Part shown: positions 36,118 to 43,962 of the stretch, piece after piece
Layout of the letters: each line of letters starts with the position of its first letter
Numbering within the stretch: position 1 is the stretch's first letter
DNA from: an uncultured Oscillospiraceae bacterium
GTDB lineage: Bacteria; Bacillota; Clostridia; Oscillospirales; Oscillospiraceae
Direction of reading: 5' to 3'
DNA: 64,000 bases
Assembly: GCA_910587645.1 (NCBI GenBank)
Contig: CAJUNA010000014.1
Span: 1 to 64,000, forward strand
Translations under genes and position numbers: made by a program
Notes under the pieces: generated by a model
The model's input: only the letters and a program-made list of their open reading frames with translations
Database searches by the model: none
What the model was told of the DNA's origin: nothing

Positions 36118-36696
36118 TTACGCCGTCAGCACATGGGCTTTCTGCAAAGGCTGCTTCAAAACGAAGTACAACAGCCCCGCGCACACCATGGCGATGATGG
36201 CGTTTACCAGTGTCACAGGCAGCTTGACCGTCAACGTCTCAATGACCGCCACATCCCAGGTGAAGCCCTTGACCAAAACGCCGCTGAGGATATTTTTCGC
36301 CACGTATAACAGGCAGTAGGTCAGGGATCCCAGCAGCCCCGCCAGCCAGACCCGGATTTTCTTGCCGCACGGTTTAAAATGGTGCATCACCAGCCCCGCC
36401 ACAAAGGCCATCAGGAATTTGTTGATAAATGTGATCCAGAATTCCGGCGCCCAGGCGGGGTCAGACAAATCCACCAGCGCGTTGCCAATGCCCGCCGCCA
36501 GGCCACCCGTAACCGGCCCGAACAGCAGGGCGGACAGGATGCACATGGCGTTGCCCACCGACAGGGCGGTCTTGCCCAGGGGGCTGGGAATCGGGATGCT
36601 GATAAACTTCGTCAGCACAAAGATGATGGCGGCTAAGATGCCCACCAGCGCGATATTGCGCGTGTTGAAATAATGTTTCAGCGTTACGGGCTTCAT
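36118..36696 (-). CDS. ECF-type transporter substrate-binding (S) component
   Basis: This 192-residue integral membrane protein has about six hydrophobic segments, starting IALVGILAAIIFVLTKFI, and ends in a last one near residue 175. Size, the early IFVLTKF motif and segment pattern fit an S component of an energy-coupling-factor vitamin importer that shares its ATPases with others. Its ligand is suggested by the divergent MocR/PdxR-type gene: a vitamin B6 compound. This is an inference from gene neighbourhood. No ATPase or T-component gene is in the window. Confidence 0.75.
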   Translation of the reverse strand: MKPVTLKHYFNTRNIALVGILAAIIFVLTKFISIPIPSPLGKTALSVGNAMCILSALLFGPVTGGLAAGIGNALVDLSDPAWAPEFWITFINKFLMAFVAGLVMHHFKPCGKKIRVWLAGLLGSLTYCLLYVAKNILSGVLVKGFTWDVAVIETLTVKLPVTLVNAIIAMVCAGLLYFVLKQPLQKAHVLTA

Positions 36697-36822
36697 GGAA
36701 ATCTCTCCTTTGCTGCCGCCCCCTCTTGACGGGGGAGGTTGATGATGTTATTATAACGCTATCTGGCACTATTGGAACAGTCAGAATAGAATTTTTTTAT
36801 AGACCCAGTTAGGAGGGGCGCT

Positions 36823-38241
36823 ATGGTTGAACTGACGGTCTGCCTGGACGCGAAAGCCGCCAGGCCCCTGTACCAGCAGCTCTACGACCACCTATCGGCC
36901 CAGATTCGCAGCGGCGCGCTGCCAAAGGGCGGCAGGCTTCCAGGGAAGCGGAGCCTTGCCAACCAGCTTGCCGTGGCGGTAAATACCGTTGATACCGCCT
37001 ATCAAATGCTGGTGGCGGAGGGCTACCTGGAAGCCCGGCCCAAAAGCGGTTTTTTCGTCCTGGAATACCTGGATGCCCTGCCCCAGGCCCCGGAGCGCGC
37101 GCCCGTCTCCCTGCCGGAGGAGCCGCCTGCTGAAACGGCCCCCAGGTTCGACTTATCCACCGGCGCGGTGGACACGGCGCTGTTCCCCTTCCGCACCTGG
37201 GGGCGGATCCAGAAGGAACTGCTCTACAATGGCGAAGCCCTCCTGCGCCACGGGCACCGCCAGGGGGATTTGGAACTGCGCCGGGAGCTGGCGGCGTACC
37301 TGCGCTCCTACCGGGGCGTCGTCTGTGCGCCGGAGCAGATCGTGGTGGGGGCAGGGGTGGAATACCTTCTGGGCCTGCTGGCCCAGCTTCTCAGGGGCCG
37401 GACGGCGGCGGTGGAGAACCCGGGCTATGACCGTCCCCGGACGATCCTGGAAAACAACGGCATCCCCTGCCGCTGCGTGGACATCGACAGCGGGGGACTG
37501 AACCCGGCGGGGCTGGAGGGCAGCGGCGCGGACCTGTGCTATATCACGCCCAGCCATCATTTCCCCACCGGCGTAACCATGCCCGCCGGACGGCGGGCGC
37601 AGCTTCTCCGTTGGGCTGGGGGGAAGCCGGGGCGGTACATCCTGGAGGATGACTATGACGCGGAATTCCGTTTCGACGTGCGCCCCCTGCCCAGCTTGCA
37701 GGGCATGGCGGGGCCGTCCGGCTCAGTGGTGTACCTCTGCACCTTTTCCAAAAGCCTCGCGCCCAGCATCCGCATTGCCTGCATGGTACTGCCCCCGGCT
37801 CTGCTGGAGGGCTACCGGAAGGCTTTCGGCAGCTATTCCAGCACCGTCAGCCGCTTTGAGCAGCAGACCCTCCGCTGGTTTCTGGAGGGCGGCTATTTCA
37901 CCCGCCATCTGGCCCGCATGCGCAGCGCCTACAAAAACCGGATGGAACGGCTTGCGGCGGCGCTGGAGGACGCTTTTGGCCGGGAGAATATCCGGCTGAA
38001 GGGGCAGCATACAGGCCTGCACCTGCTGCTAACCCTGCCGGGAGGGCCGGGAGAGGCCGCCATGGCGTCTGCCGCGCTGGCGGAGGGCGTCAAGCTGAAG
38101 GGCCTGAGCGAATATTACATGGAGCGGCAGGAGGAATGCCCGGAAAACAGCGTTATTTTAGGCTACGCGTCCTTACAGGACGGGGACATCCCGGCATTGG
38201 CGGCGGCGCTGAAACAGGCGTGGGGAGGACAGGATGGGTAA
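36823..38241 (+). CDS. MocR/PdxR-type regulator (GntR HTH fused to aminotransferase)
   Basis: This 472-residue transcription factor has an N-terminal GntR winged helix (PLYQQLYDHLSAQIRSGALPKG, LPGKRSLANQLAVAVNTVDTAYQ) and a fold-type I aminotransferase-like domain that binds PLP. The lysine-site motif is FSKSLAPSIRIAC, and LEDDYDAEFR is the usual Asp region. PdxR-type members sense PLP and control vitamin B6 supply. It diverges from the ECF S component, whose promoter region of about 125 bases lies between, so that gene is its likely target. GAGGGG precedes the ATG. Confidence 0.88.
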   Translation: MVELTVCLDAKAARPLYQQLYDHLSAQIRSGALPKGGRLPGKRSLANQLAVAVNTVDTAYQMLVAEGYLEARPKSGFFVLEYLDALPQAPERAPVSLPEEPPAETAPRFDLSTGAVDTALFPFRTWGRIQKELLYNGEALLRHGHRQGDLELRRELAAYLRSYRGVVCAPEQIVVGAGVEYLLGLLAQLLRGRTAAVENPGYDRPRTILENNGIPCRCVDIDSGGLNPAGLEGSGADLCYITPSHHFPTGVTMPAGRRAQLLRWAGGKPGRYILEDDYDAEFRFDVRPLPSLQGMAGPSGSVVYLCTFSKSLAPSIRIACMVLPPALLEGYRKAFGSYSSTVSRFEQQTLRWFLEGGYFTRHLARMRSAYKNRMERLAAALEDAFGRENIRLKGQHTGLHLLLTLPGGPGEAAMASAALAEGVKLKGLSEYYMERQEECPENSVILGYASLQDGDIPALAAALKQAWGGQDG

Positions 38242-38473
38242 GGAAGCGGCTGTCAGATTAGACCGCTTGCGGGAACTTCGGGAGGACGCGGGCTTGAACC
38301 AGACCCAGGTGGCGGAGCTGCTGGGCACTACCCAGACGATGTACTCCCGGTATGAGCGGGGGGCGGTGGACCTGCCGGTGCGGCATCTGCGGAAGCTGTG
38401 CAGGATTTTCAAGGTCTCCGCCGATTATCTGCTGGGATTCACCCGGTTTCAAAGCCCCTACCGGAGGCAGTAA
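38234..38473 (+). CDS. Small XRE-family DNA-binding protein
   Basis: This 79-residue protein is a single Cro/CI-type helix-turn-helix: RLRELREDAGLNQTQVAELLGTTQTMYSRYERG, followed by KVSADYLLG. There is no other domain. It overlaps the MocR-type gene by eight bases, so it is probably translated from the same message. Its target is unknown; the MocR-XRE order is unusual and may mark joint regulation. Confidence 0.82.
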   Translation: MGKEAAVRLDRLRELREDAGLNQTQVAELLGTTQTMYSRYERGAVDLPVRHLRKLCRIFKVSADYLLGFTRFQSPYRRQ

Positions 38474-38517
38474 AACCACAGCCGGCCCCTTGGATGGGGC
38501 CGGCTGCGGTTTTATAT
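38472..38517. terminator. Bidirectional terminator between XRE gene and cls
   Basis: An 18-bp stem with one mismatch (38472-38489 and 38496-38513, loop 6) carries A's on the left and T's on the right, serving the converging XRE gene and cls. Confidence 0.85.
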
Positions 38518-38520
38518 GCT

Positions 38521-40098
38521 TTACATCAGCGGGGCCAAAGGCCGCAGAAGGAAGCCGGTAATCCGGCGGGTCAGCCGGTCCTTCCGGCAGTCCTCCAGGG
38601 TGATTTGCCTGCACTCCGCCAGGGTTTTCTGAAAGTCCCGCTCAATATCCGCCACAACAGGGTTCCGGTAGAGCAAGGCCGCGCATTCAAAGTGGAGGTA
38701 GAGGCTGCGGTAATCCAAATTAATGCTCCCTGTCACAGCGGTGGCATCATCGCTGACGAAGGTCTTGGCGTGGATAAAGCCGGGGGTGTACTCATAAATC
38801 TGCACCCCGCCGGCAATCAGCTCCCTGTAGTAGCTCCTGGTCAAAGCGAACACGGTCTTCTTATCCGGCCAGCCGGGGGTAATCAGCTTCACATCCACCC
38901 CGCGCTTCGCGGCGAAGGTAAGGGCGGTGACCATCTCATTGTCGATAATCAGGTAGGGCGTCATGATATGGACGTACTTCACCGCCCGGTTGAGGATGTC
39001 CATATAGACCATTTCGGCCACATTTTCCCCATCAAAGGGGCTGTCGCCGTAAGGCAGCACCCACCCCTGGGCGTCCACCGGGCCGGAAGCGTTGAGGTAT
39101 CCGGTAAAATCCTCCATCCCCCGCCCCTCGGCGTTCCACATTTGCAGGAACATGAGGGTAAAGGTCCGGACCGCTTCCCCGGTGATCCGGATGGCCACGT
39201 CTTTCCAGTGGCCGTGGGGATGGGTGCGGTTGATATACTCATCGGCGAGGTTGATGCCCCCGGTAAAGGCGCAGCGCCCGTCCACTACCAGGATTTTCCG
39301 GTGGTCGCGATTGTTATAGTGGGTGGATACCAGGGGCCGCAGGGGCGCGTACATCCGGCATTGGATTCCCAACTGCTCCAACTGCTTGGGGTACTGGTAG
39401 GGCAGCTTGTAGAGGGCGCAGGTGCCATCGTAAAGGGCCCTTACTTCCACCCCTGCGGCGGCCTTCTGCTCCAGGATTTTTAAGATGCGGCCCCACATAT
39501 AGCCCTCATCTACAATAAAATATTCCAGGAAGATAAATCTTTCCGCCCTTTGCAGTTCGGCCAGGATAGCTTCAAAGGCCTCCTCCCCGATGGGATAGTA
39601 CGCTGCGCCTGAGTTCCGGTACACGGGGAAATTCCCGACCCTTTGCAGGTAGCTGGCCAGCCCGGCCATACCGGGGTCCGCTTCCTTCAGTGCCAGACTG
39701 TCCTTGGGGGCGGAATGGAGCAGGGGGGCGGACTCCTCCTCGATTTCCTCCAATCTGGCCCGGACGAACCGGTGGCCCAGCTCCGCGTCCACAAAGAGGT
39801 AGAAGGGGATGGCGAACACAGGGAACAGCATAATAAGAAGAATCCAGGTAATTTTCGCGGCGGGATTGCCGGGCCGGTTGACCACAATCAGCGCGACAAT
39901 CAAGCCCACCAGCATGGAGCCGCCGTAGAAGGTATAATCCCGCAGGCGGTAAAAGCAGACGAACAGGAGGACAAACTGCGCCGCCAACAGCGCCAGCACG
40001 GTGGTCGTCCGCCCAAAAATCAGGCGGAACAGGCCCTGCTTGCCCTTGTTGAGCAGCAGGACGGCTTCTTCATCAAGATTTTTTCTGTCTTTCAGCAT
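38521..40098 (-). CDS. cls: Cardiolipin synthase
   Basis: This enzyme joins two phosphatidylglycerol molecules to form cardiolipin in the membrane. It has 525 residues: N-terminal membrane segments (about residues 25-45, 55-75 and 85-105), then two phospholipase-D domains with HxK motifs, NRDHRKILVVDG and GFIHAKTFVSDD. The start at 40098 follows AAGGAT. It lies upstream of a bidirectional terminator and just downstream of prfB. Confidence 0.93.
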   Translation of the reverse strand: MLKDRKNLDEEAVLLLNKGKQGLFRLIFGRTTTVLALLAAQFVLLFVCFYRLRDYTFYGGSMLVGLIVALIVVNRPGNPAAKITWILLIMLFPVFAIPFYLFVDAELGHRFVRARLEEIEEESAPLLHSAPKDSLALKEADPGMAGLASYLQRVGNFPVYRNSGAAYYPIGEEAFEAILAELQRAERFIFLEYFIVDEGYMWGRILKILEQKAAAGVEVRALYDGTCALYKLPYQYPKQLEQLGIQCRMYAPLRPLVSTHYNNRDHRKILVVDGRCAFTGGINLADEYINRTHPHGHWKDVAIRITGEAVRTFTLMFLQMWNAEGRGMEDFTGYLNASGPVDAQGWVLPYGDSPFDGENVAEMVYMDILNRAVKYVHIMTPYLIIDNEMVTALTFAAKRGVDVKLITPGWPDKKTVFALTRSYYRELIAGGVQIYEYTPGFIHAKTFVSDDATAVTGSINLDYRSLYLHFECAALLYRNPVVADIERDFQKTLAECRQITLEDCRKDRLTRRITGFLLRPLAPLM

Positions 40099-40135
40099 GG
40101 TATATCCTTTTCAAAAACCGGCGGGGGCGGGAGCG

Positions 40136-41260
40136 TTATTTTTTCAGCTCCCCTGTGGCGCTGGCGGTGAGGTAGGCGTTAATAAACCCATCTATCTCCC
40201 CGTCCATCACGGCGGTGATATTGCCGTTTTCGAAGCCTGTGCGGGTATCCTTTGCCAGGGTGTAGGGCATGAAGACATAGGAGCGGATCTGGCTGCCCCA
40301 CTCGATCTTCATTTGAACGCCCTTGATGTCGGAGATTTTCTCCGCGTGCTGCTGGGCCTTCATTTCCATTAGCTTGGCCCGGAGCATTTTCATGCAGTTT
40401 TCCCGGTTCTGGACCTGGCTGCGCTCCTGCTGGGAGGAGACCACCACGCCGGTAGGCCGGTGGATAAGCCGCACGGCGGAGGAAGTCTTATTGACGTGCT
40501 GCCCGCCGGCGCCGCTGGCCCGGTAGACCTGCATTTCAATGTCCTCCTGCCGGATTTCCACGGAGTTATCGTCCTCGATTTCCGGCATAACCTCCACGGC
40601 GGCAAAGGAAGTCTGCCGCCGGGCGTTGGCATCGAAGGGGGAAATGCGCACCAGGCGGTGGACGCCGTTCTCACTGCGCAGGAAACCGTAGGCATTTTCA
40701 CCCTCGATGGAGATGGCGGCAGATTTGATGCCCGCCTCGTCCCCGTCCTCGTAGTCCAGGGTCTTGACGGTAAAGTTGTGCCGCTCGCCCCAACGGGTAT
40801 ACATGCGGAAGAGCATCTGGCACCAGTCCTGGGCCTCGGTGCCGCCCGCCCCGGCGTGGAGGGTAAGGATAGCGTTGCTGCCATCGTACTCCCCGGTGAG
40901 CAGGGTGGCCAGGTTGGCCTCTTCCAGGGCGGATTCCAGCTTGCCGTATCCCTCCTGGACCTCCGGAAGCAGGCTCTCGTCGTCCTCCTCCACCGCCATT
41001 TCCACCAGGGTGGTCAAATCCTCCCACTGCCCGGTAAGCCGGGCGTGGTTTTCCAGCTTGTTTTTCAACTGCTTCGTGCGCTGGAGGACCTTCTGGGACG
41101 CGGCCACATCGTTCCAGAAGTTGGGGTCGCCGGTTTTTTCCTCCAGCTCCTCCACCTCCCGGCGGGCGCCCTCCAAATCCAGGGCCGCCGCCAGCTTTTC
41201 CAGCCGGGGGCCGATCGCGCCTAATTTCTGCTTGTAAACGTCATATTCGATAATAGGCAT
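40136..41260 (-). CDS. prfB: Peptide chain release factor 2
   Basis: RF2 ends translation at UGA and UAA codons. The specificity tripeptide SPF lies in VRISPFDANARRQT and the catalytic GGQ in SGAGGQHVNKT. It has 374 residues. The reading frame is unbroken from the ATG at 41260, with AGAGGA upstream, through the region around codon 25 where many RF2 genes have an in-frame UGA and a programmed frameshift. No such site is present here, so the usual autoregulation is missing. cls follows it on the same strand. Confidence 0.96.
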   Translation of the reverse strand: MPIIEYDVYKQKLGAIGPRLEKLAAALDLEGARREVEELEEKTGDPNFWNDVAASQKVLQRTKQLKNKLENHARLTGQWEDLTTLVEMAVEEDDESLLPEVQEGYGKLESALEEANLATLLTGEYDGSNAILTLHAGAGGTEAQDWCQMLFRMYTRWGERHNFTVKTLDYEDGDEAGIKSAAISIEGENAYGFLRSENGVHRLVRISPFDANARRQTSFAAVEVMPEIEDDNSVEIRQEDIEMQVYRASGAGGQHVNKTSSAVRLIHRPTGVVVSSQQERSQVQNRENCMKMLRAKLMEMKAQQHAEKISDIKGVQMKIEWGSQIRSYVFMPYTLAKDTRTGFENGNITAVMDGEIDGFINAYLTASATGELKK

Positions 41261-41408
41261 AGAAATCCTCTTTCTTCCATAGGACTTTATTTCAATCTAC
41301 TATTATGCCATAAAGGCCCCGGATCTGTAAAGGGGGGAAATGAAGTTTTCTGCGGGAGGCCTTTTGGCATGTGGGAAGTATGGGGGGATTCCCGCCCGCT
41401 TAAACAAA

Positions 41409-41442
41409 CAAGCCCTGGGAGCGTTACCGCGCCCAGGGCTTG
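41409..41442 (-). terminator. Terminator after manA
   Basis: An 11-bp stem (41409-41419 and 41432-41442, loop 12) is followed by TTGTTTGTTT on the minus strand. Confidence 0.8.
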
Positions 41443-41445
41443 TGA

Positions 41446-42375
41446 TTACTGTGCGCGGAGATACGCTGTCAGCGTCCGGCAGCCACCGCCTACTTGGTAT
41501 GCGCCGCTTCCGGCGGGGAGGAAGTAGCATTGCCCCTTCTGGATTTCCTGGGTTTCGCCGCCGCAAGTTAGAGTCCCATGCCCTTCGGTGACCAGAAGCG
41601 CGTGGAAGGAGGTTCCATCGCATGTTCCAGTGAAAGCGCCCTTGTGGCCATCGGTGGTGAAATACCGGCAGTCCCCCAGGTGAGAGCCGAAATCCAGCTT
41701 CTGGGCGGGACGGCGGTCTGTTACCGCCAGGGCTTTCTCAACGTGGAGAGGGCGCGGCTTTCCGTCCGCGCCCAGGCGGCCGTAGTCAAACACCCGGTAT
41801 GTGACATTGGAGTTTTGCTGGATCTCCGCAATCACCAGCCCCGCGCCGATGGCGTGAAGCGTCCCGGAGGGGATGAAAAATACGTCTCCAGGCTTCACGG
41901 GTACCTTTTCCAGTACCTCTGTTAAGGTGCCGTCCTGAACCCGGCGGGAAAATTCCTCTAGGCTGGTTTCCCGGCTGAAGCCGTAGTACAGGCTGGCGCC
42001 TGGCTCCGCATCCAGGACAACCCACATTTCCGTCTTTCCGTACTGGCCCTCATGGGACAGGGCGTACTCGTCTGAGGGATGGACCTGGATAGACAAGTCT
42101 TTTTTCGCGTCGATGAGCTTGATAAGCATGGGGAAGTCCTCAAACGCCCCGCAGGCCGTCCCCAGAACCTCGCGCCCCGCCTGGCCGATATAGTCCCGCA
42201 GGGTCATCCCTGCGTAAGGGCCGCTGGACAGCACCGATGGGCCGTCGGGATGGCAGGACAGCACCCAGGCTTCTGACAGTGGGTTTAGCTCGCTCTGGAT
42301 GCCAAAGTCGGTTTTCAGCCGTTGGCCGCCCCAGAGATAATCTTTACACGCGGGTAAAAGTTGATAAGCGGGCAT
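41446..42375 (-). CDS. manA: Mannose-6-phosphate isomerase, class I (type I PMI)
   Basis: This cupin-fold zinc enzyme interconverts mannose-6-phosphate and fructose-6-phosphate. The zinc/active-site motifs are DLSIQVHPSDEYA and FIPSGTLHAIGAG; the N-terminus LPACKDYLWGGQRLK matches the short Bacillus-type form. The size of about 309 residues fits. I set the start at the ATG at 42375, with GGAAGG eight bases upstream, rather than at a GTG three codons before it. It ends at a strong terminator. Confidence 0.93.
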   Translation of the reverse strand: MPAYQLLPACKDYLWGGQRLKTDFGIQSELNPLSEAWVLSCHPDGPSVLSSGPYAGMTLRDYIGQAGREVLGTACGAFEDFPMLIKLIDAKKDLSIQVHPSDEYALSHEGQYGKTEMWVVLDAEPGASLYYGFSRETSLEEFSRRVQDGTLTEVLEKVPVKPGDVFFIPSGTLHAIGAGLVIAEIQQNSNVTYRVFDYGRLGADGKPRPLHVEKALAVTDRRPAQKLDFGSHLGDCRYFTTDGHKGAFTGTCDGTSFHALLVTEGHGTLTCGGETQEIQKGQCYFLPAGSGAYQVGGGCRTLTAYLRAQ

Positions 42376-42437
42376 AAAAAGCACCTTCCGTTTCTTTTGA
42401 AATGAATGCGTTTCCTTCTTGGGAACCGCCGCCAGGG

Positions 42438-43502
42438 TTACAGCTCGAATTCGGTTTCCGGATCATTGGAAATTACGATCTCACGGATCCGGCCCAGGCT
42501 GTCCAGCTCCACCAGGCAGAGGAAAGCAAAGCCTTCCTCCCCGCCCAGCAGCAGGCAGGGACGGCCTTTTACGCCCTCACCAGCCAGGGTTCCCCTGGCC
42601 GGACGGTTCAAGCCTGCCGCGGCAAGGTCTCCCTGGACGGCGGCAAGGAGGGAGAGGGCGTTTTCCGGGCCCTCCTGCCGGTTTTCCAGGAACGTGCAGG
42701 CACAGTCGCTTCGCAGCAGGGGCCGCAGCCGTGCTGCGCCGCCGTCCTGGAAGAAGGCGCTGAGTACCGCGAAATCCCGTTCGGTATCAAAGACAATCCC
42801 ACCGGCGTATTCGCCTACCGCGCAGTCCCCGGAGAGGACGCACAGGGCGGATACCACGCTGCCAGGTTTTACCAGATCCCGCTGGGCCTCTGGAACCAGC
42901 TCCATGGGGTGGCACAATTCCACCTCGCCCATAGGGGTGGAGGCCGTGACGCTGACAAATTTCGTCAGCGGCTCCATGCCCAGGTAGGTTTCCCCCACCT
43001 TCGCATCGGTGACTGTGCCTTGCAGCAGAACGGTGTCCCGCTGGGCTTCGGCCACGTTATGGCTTTCGCCGCCATCGTAGGCAATGCGCAGGGGAAAGCC
43101 CACCATACCCATCCGCAGCGAGTCCCCTGCGCGGAGGCCGGGCAGGACGTCCGCGCAGACCAGATCCACCACCGCCAGGCCCTCCAGGCCGTCCTTTTGC
43201 ACCAGGACCCGGCGGCTCAGGGGATCTGCCCCCTCCGGGGTCACGTCCCTGACCACGCGGCAGAGCCACTGGCAGGCCGTTGCCGCGTGGGTGTCCATCC
43301 CCAGCAGCTCCTCTTCCCCGGTGCCAGGATCCAGGCGGGTGCGGATGACCACCGCCGCGTCTCCGATCCAATAGTAATAGTAATCGCCCCCGTAGCCGGG
43401 GATCCGGCGGCCTTCCGCCATGGCAAGGCCCGCCAGCCGGAAAGCGTCCTCCGGCTTTGCCGCAAGCTCCGTCAGCCCGAAGCTGTCCAACCGCGCCGCC
43501 AT
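42438..43502 (-). CDS. Uncharacterised protein, 354 residues
   Basis: I do not recognise a domain. It has no signal peptide and no membrane segment. Motif-like pieces include GYGGDYYYYWIGDAAVVIRTRLD and FPLRIAYDGGESHNVAEAQRD, a Gln/Arg-rich C-terminus and a Cys-containing segment (SDCACTFLENRQ). The middle (GTVTDAKVGETYLGMEPLTKFVSVTA) may be OB-fold-like, but this is a guess. The start at 43502 is three bases from the stop of the Dabb gene, so the two are transcribed together. Function unknown. Confidence 0.7.
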   Translation of the reverse strand: MAARLDSFGLTELAAKPEDAFRLAGLAMAEGRRIPGYGGDYYYYWIGDAAVVIRTRLDPGTGEEELLGMDTHAATACQWLCRVVRDVTPEGADPLSRRVLVQKDGLEGLAVVDLVCADVLPGLRAGDSLRMGMVGFPLRIAYDGGESHNVAEAQRDTVLLQGTVTDAKVGETYLGMEPLTKFVSVTASTPMGEVELCHPMELVPEAQRDLVKPGSVVSALCVLSGDCAVGEYAGGIVFDTERDFAVLSAFFQDGGAARLRPLLRSDCACTFLENRQEGPENALSLLAAVQGDLAAAGLNRPARGTLAGEGVKGRPCLLLGGEEGFAFLCLVELDSLGRIREIVISNDPETEFEL

Positions 43503-43505
43503 GGG

Positions 43506-43787
43506 TCAGACCTCAAAGTCCACCGCAGCCCGTTGGGTGCGGATGGCCTTGCACAGGGCGGATACCTTTACATGGCGGGGGTCGGTTTTATAGGCGTCCA
43601 GGGCTTCCTTGGACGCGAACGTGGAGATCAACACTGCATCGTAGCCGTCCGGCAGGCAGTTGACTCCAATTTCCTGGGACTGGATCTGTGGAATGACGCC
43701 ATAAAGGCCACGCAGGCCGTCCAGGAATTCCTTCATTTCCGTTTCCTTCCCAGGGAGGAATTTCCACATCACTACATGTTTGATCAT
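43506..43787 (-). CDS. Dabb-family (stress-responsive alpha/beta-barrel) protein
   Basis: This 93-residue protein opens MIKHVVMWKF and contains FASKEALDAYKTDPRHVKV, the recognisable pattern of the Dabb dimeric alpha/beta-barrel family. The biochemical role of bacterial members is mostly unknown; relatives include cyclases and plant stress proteins. It leads a two-gene unit with the unknown protein at 42438, behind its own promoter. The start is supported by AAAAGGAG before the ATG. Confidence 0.85.
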   Translation of the reverse strand: MIKHVVMWKFLPGKETEMKEFLDGLRGLYGVIPQIQSQEIGVNCLPDGYDAVLISTFASKEALDAYKTDPRHVKVSALCKAIRTQRAAVDFEV

Positions 43788-43821
43788 GGGGGATGGCTCC
43801 TTTTATCAAATGTGTATTTTT

Positions 43822-43850
43822 ATTATACCGAATTCGCCGGGGAATTGCAA
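43822..43850 (-). promoter_or_regulatory. Promoter of the Dabb/unknown unit
   Basis: Minus-strand TTGCAA (43845-43850) and TATAAT (43822-43827) are 17 bases apart. Confidence 0.7.
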
Positions 43851-43904
43851 GGGGGTCTCCGGCGGCGGGCGGTTCCGCCAAAAAGCATCCGGAAAATTCT
43901 GCAC

Positions 43905-43933
43905 TTGCCCTGGACGGCGATCAAGTATATAAT
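43905..43933 (+). promoter_or_regulatory. Promoter of the S8 protease
   Basis: TTGCCC (43905-43910) and TATAAT (43928-43933) are 17 bases apart; the start codon is 30 bases downstream. Confidence 0.7.
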
Positions 43934-43962
43934 ATTTCCATCAACCATCGGAGGATGCCAAA

